The notes under the pieces were generated by a model. That model saw nothing but the letters and a program-made list of their open reading frames with translations. It had not been told where the DNA came from and searched no databases. Both the position numbers and the translations under genes were made by a program. From an uncultured Peptostreptococcaceae bacterium (GTDB taxonomy: Bacteria > Bacillota > Clostridia > Tissierellales > Peptoniphilaceae): a stretch of DNA of 33,008 nucleotides. Numbering within the stretch: position 1 is the first letter of the stretch; each line of letters opens with the position of its first letter. Where the stretch lies: assembly GCA_947283485.1 (NCBI GenBank), contig CAMYOU010000013.1, positions 1 to 33,008 of the forward strand. Direction: 5' to 3'. This document shows, piece by piece, positions 1 to 8,268 of the stretch.

Positions 1-537
1 GATCAAAAGCGGCACGGAGATCTCGGCGTGCGAGAGGAGTGCGAGGAAGACCATCGTCATCGTGTACGCCGCGGGGTCGTTGGAGCCGCTCTCGAGTTCC
101 AAGAGCGGTGCGGTGCGATACTTGAGATTGAGTTTCTTCGAGACGAGGATGGACGAGACGGACGCGAAGTCGGTCGAGCCGACGACCGATCCGAGGAGCA
201 TCGCTTCGTAGAAATTCATATCGAGCACCATGTACGCGAAGAGTCCCGTGCCGAACGCAGTGGCGACGACGCCGAGGCTCGAGAGCACGATTGCGGGTTT
301 CGCGACCGGTTTTGCCATGGGCCAATTCGTACCGAAACCGCCGTAGAACATGATAATCATGAGGGAAACATTTGCGATCTTATCCGCAAGCGCGTAGTTC
401 GCGAACTCATAACCGAAGAGATTGAAAGACATCCCGAGGAGAATAAAGAAGAGAAGGGACGGCAGACCGATTTTATCCGAGAAACGCCGCGCGAGCATCG
501 CGAGGATGAGCACGGCGGTGATGATCAGTAGATTCAT
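1..537 (-). CDS. nhaP2: K+/H+ antiporter, CPA1 family, NhaP2-like (N-terminal part; cut by window edge)
   Basis: Read on the minus strand from the ATG at 537, the frame stays open for 179 codons to the window edge, so the C-terminal part is missing. The product starts MNLLIITAVLILAML and has several hydrophobic segments. It contains the motif GSVVGSTDFASVSSIL, which resembles the ion-binding helix of CPA1 cation/proton antiporters, and later LELESGSNDPAAYTMT, very like the GSNDPAAYMMT signature of NhaP2/CvrA. Such proteins exchange K+ (or Na+) for H+ across the cytoplasmic membrane. An AAAGGA ribosome site lies about 7 nt before the ATG. The gene is divergent from nrdA. NhaP2 is preferred to NhaP from the GSNDPAAY motif; full domains such as TrkA-C cannot be judged here. 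Confidence 0.8.
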   Translation of the reverse strand, partial: MNLLIITAVLILAMLARRFSDKIGLPSLLFFILLGMSFNLFGYEFANYALADKIANVSLMIIMFYGGFGTNWPMAKPVAKPAIVLSSLGVVATAFGTGLFAYMVLDMNFYEAMLLGSVVGSTDFASVSSILVSKKLNLKYRTAPLLELESGSNDPAAYTMTMVFLALLSHAEISVPLLI

Positions 538-562
538 AAGGCATCCTTTCGTCAAGCGAACG

Positions 563-590
563 AAGACCGACCAGTCGTCCTCGCGGTCTT
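563..590 (-). other. Leader hairpin before the antiporter gene
   Basis: AAGACCG (563-569) and CGGTCTT (584-590) form a 7-bp stem with a 14-nt loop inside the predicted 80-nt leader of the antiporter mRNA, about 12 nt before its ribosome site. No known riboswitch fold is recognised, and no T-run follows it. Confidence 0.35.
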
Positions 591-624
591 TGTGTCGCAG
601 AATTCAAATTCTAAGGTTTTTTCT

Positions 625-633
625 ATTATATCA
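625..633 (-). promoter_or_regulatory. Extended -10 promoter for the antiporter gene
   Basis: On the minus strand the sequence reads TGATATAAT, an extended -10 box (TGn plus TATAAT). No good -35 box is seen at the right distance. The start site would fall near 618, giving a leader of about 80 nt. Confidence 0.5.
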
Positions 634-683
634 AAGACAGGCGCATGGGGCGGTTTGCGAACTTTTTCGATCGGGGTATTCTT

Positions 684-708
684 TTTTTGTGTCTTTTTGA
701 CACAAAAA
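684..708. promoter_or_regulatory. Perfect 10-bp inverted repeat in the divergent promoter region
   Basis: TTTTTGTGTC (684-693), a five-T centre, then GACACAAAAA (699-708) form a perfect inverted repeat between the antiporter and nrdA promoters. The inner part resembles a Rex-type TTGTG...CACAA operator, but the overall spacing is 19 bp instead of 18. It has no asymmetric terminator tail, so a dimeric regulator site is a reasonable guess; the regulator is unknown. Confidence 0.4.
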
Positions 709-742
709 TCGAAGCGGCGGACTGTCTAATCTATACTAATTG

Positions 743-751
743 TGGTATAGT
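743..751 (+). promoter_or_regulatory. Probable extended -10 promoter of nrdAB
   Basis: TGGTATAGT is an extended -10 element (TGn plus TATAGT). Transcription would start near 758, which puts the NrdR-like palindrome at about +18 to +33. No convincing -35 is visible. TATACT at 732-737 is an alternative -10. Confidence 0.4.
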
Positions 752-774
752 AAATGCGTTGATTTTGTTTTGGA

Positions 775-790
775 ACACTATATATAGTAC
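775..790. promoter_or_regulatory. NrdR-box-like operator upstream of nrdA
   Basis: ACACTATATATAGTAC matches the known NrdR-box consensus acaCwAtATaTwGtgt at nearly all positions. It ends at the base before the AGGAGG ribosome site of nrdA (791-796). NrdR is the ATP/dATP-sensing repressor of ribonucleotide reductase genes. NrdR boxes normally occur in pairs; a good second copy at the usual spacing was not found. No nrdR gene lies in the window. Confidence 0.7.
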
Positions 791-801
791 AGGAGGCAGT
801 T

Positions 802-3330
802 TTGAAAATCATCAAGAGAAATGGCGAAGTGGTCGATTTCCGCCCGGAAAAAATCAAGAATGCGATTGCCAAAGCCTTTCGTTCCGTGAGTCTCGAGGCG
901 GAAGAGGCGACGCTCGACAAACTCGAGCGCGAGGTCGAGGAGCGGATCGCGTCGGGCTTCCCCAAGGATCACACGATGACGGTCGAAGAGGTGCAGGATC
1001 TCGTGGAGATCGCACTCATCGAGAACCGCCACTATGCCGTCGTCAAGTCCTACATCCTCTATCGTGCAAGTCATCACAAACTGCGCAAGGTCATCGAGGA
1101 TTTTGCACAGGAAGTCGCCGACGAGGAGATTCTGAAACTTATGCGCGAGATCCAGAGAGATTTTTCGGAAGACGCGTATGATCTCTCGCTCCTATACAAG
1201 AAATTTCTCTCGTTTTCCAAGCCGAACGCGACGGAGGAGGAGAAACTCCGGAGTCTGAGCCGTGCCGCATTGGAGCTCACGAGCAAAGAGGCGCCGAAAT
1301 GGGAATACATCGCGGCGAGATTTATGGCGCTCCACCACCGCCGCGCGGTCGAAGCGGAGGAGACTCGCCTCGGAGTGGTCGACTTCTATTCCAAACTCGA
1401 GACCTTGACGAGGGACGGCCTCTACACGCCCGAGATTCTCGAGCACTATACGGCCGAAGAGGTGCGCGAACTTGAGGAGACGATGGATCCCGAGCGCGAC
1501 AAAAAACTCAATGCCAGCGGGCTGGAACTGCTCATCAAGCGCTACACGATGCGCGACGGAGAGGGTAGACCGCTCGAGCAGATCCAGGAGATGTTTATGG
1601 GGATTGCGATGCATCTCGCGATGCCGGAAAAACACAGAGTGGAGTGGGCAAAGCGATTTTATGATATGCTTTCGCTCCTCAAGGTGACGATGGCGACGCC
1701 TACGATGTCGAATGCGCGCAAAGTGTTCCACCAGCTCTCGAGTTGCTTTATCGACACGGTGCCGGATTCGCTCGACGGGATCTATCGCTCGATCACGAAT
1801 TTCTCGCAGGTGTCGAAACACGGCGGCGGCATGGGGCTCTATTTCGGTAAAGTGCGCGCGATGGGCTCGGATATTCGCGGTTACGAAGGCGCGGCGGGCG
1901 GCGTCATCCGCTGGATCAAACTCGCGAACGACACGGCGGTCGCGGTCGATCAACTCGGCGTGCGTCAGGGTGCGTGTGCGGTCTATCTCGATCTGTGGCA
2001 TAAGGATATGCCGGAGTTTCTCGCTCTCAGGACGAACAACGGCGACGATCGCATGAAAGCACACGATGTTTTCCCCGCGATTGCGGTGCCGGATTATTTC
2101 TACGAACTCGCGCGGGAGGATCTCAACGCGGAGTGGGCGATGTTCTGCCCGCATGAGGTAAACCGCGTGATGGGCTTCCATCTCGAAGACGCCTTTGGCG
2201 ACGAATGGAAAGAAAAATACCTCGCATGCGTCGCGGAGCCGAGACTCTCGAGACGTGTCCTCTCCGTGAAAGACGTGGTGCGCCTCATCATCAAGAGCGC
2301 GGTCGAGACGGGCACGCCCTTTATCTTCAACCGAGATCCCGCGAACGCGATGAATCCGAACGGACACGCCGGCAAGATCTATTCTTCCAATCTCTGCACG
2401 GAGATTATGCAGAACATGGCTCCGATTGAGTCGATCTCCGAGGAGATTACGACGGAAGACGGCGACACCGTCGTCGTGACAAAGACGAGACCGGGCGATT
2501 TCGTCGTCTGCAATCTCGCGAGCCTCGTACTCGGCAATCTCGATCTCGCGGAAGACGGCGATCTTAAGGACACCGTGCACGCCGTGGTGCGTGCGCTCGA
2601 CAATGTCATCGATCTCAATCTCTATCCCGTGCCGTATGCGAAGATCACGAACAAACGCTATCGCGCGATCGGACTCGGGACGAGCGGCTATCATCACGCG
2701 CTTGTGAAAGCGGGGATCCGTTTTTCCGACGAGGAGAAACATTATGCCTGGGCGGACGATGTCTATGAGCGCATCAATTACTATGCGATTGAGGCGTCGA
2801 GCGAACTCGCACGGGAAAAAGGCAAGTACGAGCTTTTCCCCGGCAGTGACTGGGACACGGGCGCGTATTTTGACAAACGCGATTACACGGACGACAAATG
2901 GACGCGTCTCAAGGAAAAAGTCCACGCGGACGGCATGAGAAACGGCTATCTCCTCGCCGTGGCACCGACGGGTTCGACCTCCATCATTGCCGGCACGACG
3001 GCGGCGGTCGATCCGGTCATGAACCGTTATTTCCTCGAGGAGAAAAAGGGACAGATCACCCCGCGCGTGGCACCGGAACTTAGCCCCGCCAATTTCTTCC
3101 TCTACGAGAATGCGCACGAAGTCGATCCCAAGATTGCACTGCGCGCCTGCGGGGTACGCGGACGACACATCGACCAATCGCAGTCCGTCAATCTCTATAT
3201 CACGCCTGATTTTACGATGCGGCGCATTCTGGAACTCTATCTACTCGCGGACGAACTCGGCATCAAATCGCTCTACTATGTCCGCAATCGTTCGCTTGAG
3301 GTGGAATCTTGCGAAAGCTGTGAAGCCTAA
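802..3330 (+). CDS. nrdA: Ribonucleoside-diphosphate reductase, alpha (large) subunit, class Ia
   Basis: The enzyme reduces ribonucleoside diphosphates to deoxyribonucleotides for DNA synthesis. The 842-residue product has an N-terminal ATP-cone (about residues 1-95, starting MKIIKRNGEVVDF), the allosteric activity site. The catalytic barrel carries C315 (SSCF), the radical cysteine C532 in SNLCTEIM, and C570 in VVCNLAS, the expected three active-site cysteines. The tyrosine pair of the radical path is in KSLYYVRN, and the C-terminal redox pair is C837/C840. Translation starts at TTG 802, placed 5 nt after a perfect AGGAGG; no ATG is better placed. nrdB follows after 9 nt, so the two form an operon. 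An NrdR-like box lies immediately upstream. Confidence 0.97.
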   Translation: MKIIKRNGEVVDFRPEKIKNAIAKAFRSVSLEAEEATLDKLEREVEERIASGFPKDHTMTVEEVQDLVEIALIENRHYAVVKSYILYRASHHKLRKVIEDFAQEVADEEILKLMREIQRDFSEDAYDLSLLYKKFLSFSKPNATEEEKLRSLSRAALELTSKEAPKWEYIAARFMALHHRRAVEAEETRLGVVDFYSKLETLTRDGLYTPEILEHYTAEEVRELEETMDPERDKKLNASGLELLIKRYTMRDGEGRPLEQIQEMFMGIAMHLAMPEKHRVEWAKRFYDMLSLLKVTMATPTMSNARKVFHQLSSCFIDTVPDSLDGIYRSITNFSQVSKHGGGMGLYFGKVRAMGSDIRGYEGAAGGVIRWIKLANDTAVAVDQLGVRQGACAVYLDLWHKDMPEFLALRTNNGDDRMKAHDVFPAIAVPDYFYELAREDLNAEWAMFCPHEVNRVMGFHLEDAFGDEWKEKYLACVAEPRLSRRVLSVKDVVRLIIKSAVETGTPFIFNRDPANAMNPNGHAGKIYSSNLCTEIMQNMAPIESISEEITTEDGDTVVVTKTRPGDFVVCNLASLVLGNLDLAEDGDLKDTVHAVVRALDNVIDLNLYPVPYAKITNKRYRAIGLGTSGYHHALVKAGIRFSDEEKHYAWADDVYERINYYAIEASSELAREKGKYELFPGSDWDTGAYFDKRDYTDDKWTRLKEKVHADGMRNGYLLAVAPTGSTSIIAGTTAAVDPVMNRYFLEEKKGQITPRVAPELSPANFFLYENAHEVDPKIALRACGVRGRHIDQSQSVNLYITPDFTMRRILELYLLADELGIKSLYYVRNRSLEVESCESCEA

Positions 3331-3339
3331 GGAGGCAGT

Positions 3340-4380
3340 ATGGAACTCAAAAGAAAAGCACTCTTCAATGAGCATGGAGACATCGAAATTTCCAAACGCC
3401 GCATGATCGGCGGTAACACGACAAATCTAAACGACTTTAACAATATGAAATATGCATGGGTGAGCGATTGGTATCGCCAGGCGATGAACAATTTCTGGAT
3501 TCCGGAGGAGATCAATCTCGCGCAGGATAAGAAAGACTATCGCATCCTGACGCCGGAAGAGAAGACCGCGTACGACAAGATCCTCTCGTTCCTCATCTTC
3601 CTCGACTCGCTCCAGACTGCGAATCTTCCCAATGTCGGCGAATTTATCACGGCGAATGAAGTGGGGCTGTGTCTGCACATTCAGTGCTATCAAGAGGCGA
3701 TCCACTCCCAGAGTTACGGCTATATTCTCGACACGATCTGTTCGCCCGAGGAGCGCACGGAGATCCTTTACCAATGGCGCGACGATCCGCTCCTACTCCA
3801 TCGCAATAAATTTATCGGTGACAAATACAATGATTTTTACTACGAACGCACGGCGGACAATCTCGCCAAGACCCTCGTCGCCAACTATATTCTCGAAGGC
3901 GTGTATTTCTACTCCGGTTTCATGTTCTTCTATGCGCTCGGACGCATGGGTAAAATGCCCGGCACGATGCAGGAGATCCGCTATATCAACCGCGACGAGA
4001 ACACGCATCTGTGGCTCTTCCGCTCGATGATTCAGGAACTCAGAAAAGAAGAACCCGAGCTCTTCACCGAAGAGAAGAACGCCATGTATCGTCAGATGAT
4101 CTACGAAGGCGTCGAAGAGGAACGCGCATGGGCGCGTGCCATTCTCGGCGATCGCATTGCGGGACTCACGCAGGAAATGGTCGAGGACTATCTCATGTAT
4201 CTCGGCAATCTCCGTGCGCGCGGACTCGGCTTTGAGCCGATCTACGAGGGACACGACGAAGAACCCGAGTCCATGGCGTGGGTGAGCGAATACTCCGATC
4301 CCAATGCCGTGAAGACCGATTTCTTCGAGGCAAAAGTTTCCGCCTACACCAAGAGCTCCGTCGTCGAAGACGATCTCTAA
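3340..4380 (+). CDS. nrdB: Ribonucleoside-diphosphate reductase, beta (small, radical) subunit
   Basis: This subunit holds the dinuclear metal centre and stable tyrosyl radical needed by NrdA. The 346-residue protein shows the full ligand set of a class I beta subunit: D89 (LIFLDSLQ), E119 and H122 (QEAIHSQSY), E186 (ILEGVYFY), and E220 and H223 (NRDENTHLW). Y126, in EAIHSQSY, is at the position of the radical tyrosine (Y122 of E. coli), so it is a conventional radical-forming subunit. AGGAGGCAGT precedes the ATG, the same ten bases that precede nrdA. The C-terminal tail (KSSVVEDDL), which docks onto the large subunit, is intact. A terminator follows. Confidence 0.97.
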   Translation: MELKRKALFNEHGDIEISKRRMIGGNTTNLNDFNNMKYAWVSDWYRQAMNNFWIPEEINLAQDKKDYRILTPEEKTAYDKILSFLIFLDSLQTANLPNVGEFITANEVGLCLHIQCYQEAIHSQSYGYILDTICSPEERTEILYQWRDDPLLLHRNKFIGDKYNDFYYERTADNLAKTLVANYILEGVYFYSGFMFFYALGRMGKMPGTMQEIRYINRDENTHLWLFRSMIQELRKEEPELFTEEKNAMYRQMIYEGVEEERAWARAILGDRIAGLTQEMVEDYLMYLGNLRARGLGFEPIYEGHDEEPESMAWVSEYSDPNAVKTDFFEAKVSAYTKSSVVEDDL

Positions 4381-4401
4381 TATTCAGAAACATAAAAAAA
4401 G

Positions 4402-4430
4402 CCTCTCCGGATTTTCCGAAGAGGTTTTTT
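4402..4430. terminator. Bidirectional terminator between nrdB and the YdcZ-type transporter
   Basis: CCTCTCCGG and CCGAAGAGG form a stem around ATTTT, with an A-run on the left and a T-run on the right. It can serve both convergent transcripts. Confidence 0.85.
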
Positions 4431-4456
4431 GATGTCCCAATGATTGGTGTGCGCGA

Positions 4457-5344
4457 CTAGGAGAGACATTCTCCGCGTGCTTTGCGTCTCTTATAATCGA
4501 GATAGAGATTGATGCACTGTCCGAGGAAAATGAACGCGCCGCCGACGGCACTCTTCACGGAGAAACCTCCGCTTAGGATCGCATCGACCGCAAGCGATCC
4601 GAAGATCTGCCCCGAGAGCGTGAGGATCGTAAGGTAGAGCTGCGAGATATTGAGGACGAGGACACTCGAGAGATAGACGAGGATACAACCGATCGCGCCG
4701 CCAAAATATCCCCATACGGGGATCTCGTTCCACGGAAGCGTGCGAAATCCGCCGGCATCGAAGACGAGGACGAGGACGAGAGACGCGAGAAGCCCGCCCA
4801 CGTAGTTTACGAACGTCGAACTCCACACATCCGTCTCTTTGGCGAGCGCGGCACAGATCGTGCGCGACCAGACGATCGTGATCCCCGTCGCAAACGCGGC
4901 GAGAATCGGCACGAGTTGCCACGATGTCCCGATCATAAGGACGACAATCCCGATCATCGAAAAACCGATCCCGATCAGTTTCACCGGTTCAAAGGGATGC
5001 TTCTCCATTCCCCAGAGACCCCACTCGTCGATGGCGAAGCTCGAGAGCATCATGCCGAGAAGTGAAAACGCAGTGATCGCCGAAAGAGAAATCCTGCCGA
5101 ATGCGAAATTGTTAAAGAGTACCGTAAAAATACCCACGACGCCGCCCATGTAGAGCGACCACTTGAGACGGGCGAATTTTATTTTTTGCCGCGACAAGAG
5201 AAAAATGACGCTCACCGTCACGAGACCCGCCATATGCACCACGAGACCCGCGTACCACACGCCGAAAGACACGGTGAGAATGCCGTTGATCGCGACCATC
5301 ACGGCGATGAGTAAACCCGACAACAGTGCGAGAGAATAATACAT
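4457..5344 (-). CDS. DMT-superfamily transporter, YdcZ/DUF606 type
   Basis: The 295-residue protein is almost entirely hydrophobic, with about ten predicted membrane helices in two similar halves (about residues 1-145 and 146-285). Each half opens in the DUF606 style: MYYSLALLSGLLIAVMVAIN in the first and WQLVPILAAFATGITIVWSR in the second. The conserved pattern NxxLxxxFGVWYAGLVVHMAG seems recognisable near residues 20-42. DUF606 proteins are usually encoded as two half-size genes or as one fused gene like this one. The substrate is unknown. The start has a GGAGGG ribosome site. The gene is convergent with nrdB and appears monocistronic. Confidence 0.8.
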   Translation of the reverse strand: MYYSLALLSGLLIAVMVAINGILTVSFGVWYAGLVVHMAGLVTVSVIFLLSRQKIKFARLKWSLYMGGVVGIFTVLFNNFAFGRISLSAITAFSLLGMMLSSFAIDEWGLWGMEKHPFEPVKLIGIGFSMIGIVVLMIGTSWQLVPILAAFATGITIVWSRTICAALAKETDVWSSTFVNYVGGLLASLVLVLVFDAGGFRTLPWNEIPVWGYFGGAIGCILVYLSSVLVLNISQLYLTILTLSGQIFGSLAVDAILSGGFSVKSAVGGAFIFLGQCINLYLDYKRRKARGECLS

Positions 5345-5366
5345 CTTGGTCCCTCCATTCCCATTT

Positions 5367-5372
5367 ATTATA
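5367..5372 (-). promoter_or_regulatory. -10 box for the YdcZ-type transporter
   Basis: The minus strand reads TATAAT here, 23 nt before the start codon. No clear -35 or TGn extension is present. Confidence 0.4.
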
Positions 5373-5473
5373 TCCGAGGAAGGGGAAAAGAGATAGCGTT
5401 TGGGTATCTAACTTTTAGAGAAACGCACCAAACGGTGTGCTTGGCACGTTATCACCAACACGCGCAAGAGATA

Positions 5474-5503
5474 TTGGACAAAAAAACCGGAAAATGCTAT
5501 CTT
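5474..5503 (+). promoter_or_regulatory. Promoter of the lipoprotein gene
   Basis: TTGGAC (5474-5479) and TATCTT (5498-5503) are separated by 18 bp, with a TG one base before the -10. The leader would be about 90 nt and purine-rich. Confidence 0.5.
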
Positions 5504-5598
5504 AGAGATGAAGTACATTGCATCGGGAGGGTTCGAGACAAGCATCGAACGGAGAAAGAAAGCAAGAGCAAAAGAAAGGAAAAAGAAAGGAGTAAAGG

Positions 5599-6195
5599 AT
5601 GAAGAAACTTTTGATGGCAATGATCCTCGGAGCGCTCGCGCTCACCTCGTGTGCAGGCGGCGGCGAACCGGCACCGGTGACGAAAGAACAAGTACCGGAG
5701 ACGGCGGCACAGGAAGCCATGAAGATCGACACCTACACGACGTGGAAAGATATCACGGCGTATTTCCATCCGGAGACGAAACTCACCGAAGACGAGGAGA
5801 AACTCCAGTCGCAGATCAAACTCTTCCAGGTCCTCGGACTCGCGAACGGATCGGAGTCGCGGGAGATCACGCACGATTCCTGGGGTGCGATTGTCAATGC
5901 ATTCTATCCGGATTTCGCCGCCGATTTGGCGGAAGAGGACATGAAACGCCTCGAGGAACTCCCCTACGGGGAGGATCCGTACGGCGCAGTGGCAAGAGGA
6001 CTCGCACGGGGCGAGAAGGACGTCAAGCCGCTTGCCGTCACCACGACGACCACGGGCGCGGAAGTGCTCCAAGCGGTCGATTCCGAAGCCTATGCGGCGA
6101 TGTCGGAAGAAGAAAAGAGTGCGCTCGGAAAGGCGACCGTGCTCGACGGTTTTGCCTGGGGAAGTCAGCGTTTCGAGTTCAAACCGACGAAATAA
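5599..6195 (+). CDS. Predicted lipoprotein of unknown function
   Basis: The 198-residue product begins with a lipoprotein signal peptide: MKK, a hydrophobic run, and the lipobox LTSC with C18 as the lipid-attached residue, followed by a Gly-rich linker. The mature part is acidic and mostly helical in character, with no cysteines and a late VTTTTTGAEV segment. I recognise no domain. AAGGAG lies 6 nt before the ATG. The gene has its own promoter and terminator, so it is probably monocistronic. A surface or substrate-binding role is only a guess from the anchor. Confidence 0.75.
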   Translation: MKKLLMAMILGALALTSCAGGGEPAPVTKEQVPETAAQEAMKIDTYTTWKDITAYFHPETKLTEDEEKLQSQIKLFQVLGLANGSESREITHDSWGAIVNAFYPDFAADLAEEDMKRLEELPYGEDPYGAVARGLARGEKDVKPLAVTTTTTGAEVLQAVDSEAYAAMSEEEKSALGKATVLDGFAWGSQRFEFKPTK

Positions 6196-6216
6196 AACCC
6201 AATCGAAGAAGAAAAG

Positions 6217-6241
6217 ACGGGCGTAAGGCGTCCGTTTTTTT
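6217..6241 (+). terminator. Terminator after the lipoprotein gene
   Basis: ACGGGCG and CGTCCGT pair (one G-U) around a short loop and are followed by a run of seven T. Confidence 0.75.
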
Positions 6242-6570
6242 CGTTGGAAAGGGGAGATGAACCAATTGCGAAATGTGGAGAAGTCGGGCTTGAGTGTTTT
6301 GGAGAAGTGTACGGGCGGTGAAGTTTTTGGAAGAACGGGAAGATGGGAGAAGAAAAGGAAACGAGTGAAGTCGGCGATGACCCCGTTTCTCACGCGCTGC
6401 GTCGGATTTTTTTCACAAGGAAGGTCGCGTTTTTCGAAAAAAAGAATCACGAGTCGATGGGATACGCAGATCAGCATGGCGGATTCTTCGAAAAAAGGCT
6501 AAGATTTAGCGGTTGCGAGCGGGAAAGCGTGCGTTTTGAAAAAGATTTTGACCTTTTTTGACCTTGGGTG
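6242..6570. other. Non-coding stretch upstream of the hrcA promoter
   Basis: About 330 bases without a supported gene. A 81-codon frame from ATG 6257 has its purine-rich tract directly against the start codon and gives an unconvincing Arg/Lys/Ser-rich product. Near the end TTTTGACC occurs twice in tandem (about 6546-6563) just before the hrcA -35 box. No known RNA is recognised. Confidence 0.4.
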
Positions 6571-6599
6571 TTGACAGGGAGAATCGGAGGGTTTATACT
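6571..6599 (+). promoter_or_regulatory. Sigma-A promoter of hrcA-grpE-dnaK
   Basis: A perfect TTGACA (6571-6576) and TATACT (6594-6599) are separated by the ideal 17 bp. The start site falls at about 6606, inside the CIRCE operator, as expected for HrcA control. Confidence 0.92.
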
Positions 6600-6603
6600 T
6601 GTA

Positions 6604-6630
6604 TTAGCACTCGGGGTTAATGAGTGCTAA
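6604..6630. promoter_or_regulatory. CIRCE operator (HrcA binding site)
   Basis: TTAGCACTC, nine bases, then GAGTGCTAA: both arms match the established CIRCE consensus perfectly. HrcA binds here and shuts off the heat-shock operon until unfolded protein titrates GroEL. It is the only CIRCE element seen in the window. Confidence 0.98.
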
Positions 6631-6646
6631 AGAAAGAGGTGAGATC

Positions 6647-7678
6647 ATGCTCGACGAACGAAAACTCGCGGTTCTCTACGCGATCATCAACGCCTATATC
6701 ACGACGGGTGAGCCGATCGGTTCGCGTACCATCTCGAAGAACTACGGTTTGGGCGTGTCGAGCGCGACGATCCGCAACGAGATGAGCGATCTCGAGGAAC
6801 TCGGGTATCTCGCGAAGACGCACACGTCTTCCGGGCGGATTCCCTCGACGAAAGCGTATCGTTTCTATGTGAATGACTTTATGGCGGAGCATTTTCACCG
6901 TCTCAAGGTCGAGAACGAACGGACGCTCGGTCTCATCGAACACAAGATCGAGGCAAACGACCGCCTGATGAAACGCGCCACGGAGATTCTCGCGGGGCTT
7001 ACGAGGTATACGACGGTGGGGATGGTAAAGGAGCGCGAAGATGCAAAGATCGTGCGCATTTCTCTCATCGGTCTCTCGGAGAAGACGGTGCTCGTCGTCC
7101 TCGCGCTCGAGGACAAAGAGGCGATCCACTTTCCGATTGAACTTACGGATCCCGTGAACGAAGCGGAGCTCGGGGACTTGTCCATGCGTCTGAGTGCCAT
7201 GGCACAAGGTCTTAGACCCGTGGAGGCGGCGAAGAAAATGGAGTCGGCTTGGATGGGTGAACTTCGCGAATCGTCGAAACTCCTACGGGCGATGGTTCCG
7301 AAACTGCGCGAGGAATGTCTCGCGAACGAACGGATCGAGCTTACGCTCGGCGGCGTTTCGCACATCTTTAACTATCCTGAATACAACGAGCCGAACAAAG
7401 CGCAGAATTTCCTGCAATTTTTGGAGGATCGGGAGAAAGTCTTAAAGCTTCTCGACGAGACTTCGGACGATCTCATGATCAAGATCGGCGGGGAGAACGA
7501 GCACGAGGTGCTTCGCGATTCGTCGGTTCTGCTCACGACACTCCATGAGGGCGGCGACGTGGTCGGGAAAATCGGCATTATCGGGCCGATGCGCATGGAT
7601 TACAAACGCGTGATCCGCGCGATCTGGGATCTCAACCGCGAGCTCGAACGGTTTTTTGACACGACGAAGGAGGAATGA
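6647..7678 (+). CDS. hrcA: Heat-inducible transcription repressor HrcA
   Basis: HrcA represses class I heat-shock genes by binding CIRCE. The 343-residue protein has the N-terminal winged helix (MLDERKLAVLYAIINAYI, then SSATIRNEMSDLEELGYL and the TSSGRIPSTKAYRFYV signature, about residues 1-75) followed by the GAF-like dimerisation domain. GVSHIFNYPEY and GPMRMDYKRVI are typical C-terminal landmarks. The start at 6647 is preferred, with AGGTG 6-7 nt upstream; the in-frame ATG at 6620 lies inside the CIRCE operator and has no ribosome site. The gene therefore represses its own operon with grpE and dnaK. Confidence 0.97.
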   Translation: MLDERKLAVLYAIINAYITTGEPIGSRTISKNYGLGVSSATIRNEMSDLEELGYLAKTHTSSGRIPSTKAYRFYVNDFMAEHFHRLKVENERTLGLIEHKIEANDRLMKRATEILAGLTRYTTVGMVKEREDAKIVRISLIGLSEKTVLVVLALEDKEAIHFPIELTDPVNEAELGDLSMRLSAMAQGLRPVEAAKKMESAWMGELRESSKLLRAMVPKLREECLANERIELTLGGVSHIFNYPEYNEPNKAQNFLQFLEDREKVLKLLDETSDDLMIKIGGENEHEVLRDSSVLLTTLHEGGDVVGKIGIIGPMRMDYKRVIRAIWDLNRELERFFDTTKEE

Positions 7679-7680
7679 CC

Positions 7681-8241
7681 TTGGCGAATCATAAAAAGAA
7701 GAAACAGGACGAGAAGGAATTTCTCGAAGAGGAAGACATGACGCCGGAGACGGAGACGGATCTTCCCGAGGCGGAGGCGAGTGAAGAAGATGCACCCGCG
7801 GTCGAAGCGGAGAAAAGCGAAGCGTCCCCTGAGACGGAACTTTTACGTGCGCAACTCCTGCGTTTGCAGGCGGATTTTGAAAATTTCCGCGCACGGACCG
7901 AGAGACAACGTGCCGAGACGGTCGCTTTTGCGAACGAGGGACTCATCACGAAGCTTCTCGGTGTGCTTGACAATCTCGAGCGCGCGATGGCGTCCGGTTC
8001 GCCGGATGATCCCGTCATTCAAGGGATCAAACTCGTGTACGACGAATTTCATCGCATTTTGAAAGCGGAGGGGCTCGAGGAGATCCCCGAGGACGGCGAA
8101 TTTGATCCGAATCTCCACCATGCGGTCATGATGGAGGAGGTCGAGGGCGTCCCGTCCGATCACATTACGGAAACCCTACAAAAGGGCTATCGCTTGAAGG
8201 ATCGCGTGATCCGTCCGGCAATGGTCAAGGTTGCAAAATAG
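7681..8241 (+). CDS. grpE: Nucleotide exchange factor GrpE
   Basis: GrpE releases ADP from DnaK. The 186-residue protein has a charged, disordered N-terminus, a long coiled-coil dimerisation helix (about residues 50-100, with LQADFENFRARTERQRAE), and the C-terminal beta domain with GYRLKDRVIRPAMVKV. I place the start at TTG 7681, which is 7 nt after a perfect AGGAGG (7668-7673). The ATG at 7675, overlapping the hrcA stop as ATGA, is only 1 nt from that site and is less likely. It is co-transcribed with hrcA and dnaK under CIRCE control. Confidence 0.95.
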   Translation: MANHKKKKQDEKEFLEEEDMTPETETDLPEAEASEEDAPAVEAEKSEASPETELLRAQLLRLQADFENFRARTERQRAETVAFANEGLITKLLGVLDNLERAMASGSPDDPVIQGIKLVYDEFHRILKAEGLEEIPEDGEFDPNLHHAVMMEEVEGVPSDHITETLQKGYRLKDRVIRPAMVKVAK

Positions 8242-8268
8242 AAGCTTTACTTAAAGGAGGAATTGACA

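Noticed and set aside
1192..3177. A 661-codon open frame on the minus strand inside nrdA
   Set aside because: nrdA is certain by its motifs. The strong GC-ending codon bias of this genome leaves antisense frames open; the product is Arg/His-rich with no recognisable domain and no ribosome site.
5497..6477. A 326-codon minus-strand frame opposite the first lipoprotein and the gap after it
   Set aside because: It runs across a terminator and a promoter, is rich in Phe/Ser/Leu/Arg from purine-rich sense DNA, and has no ribosome site.
6257..6502. An 81-codon frame in the gap before hrcA
   Set aside because: The purine tract touches the ATG, composition is Arg/Lys/Ser-rich, and no similarity is recognised.
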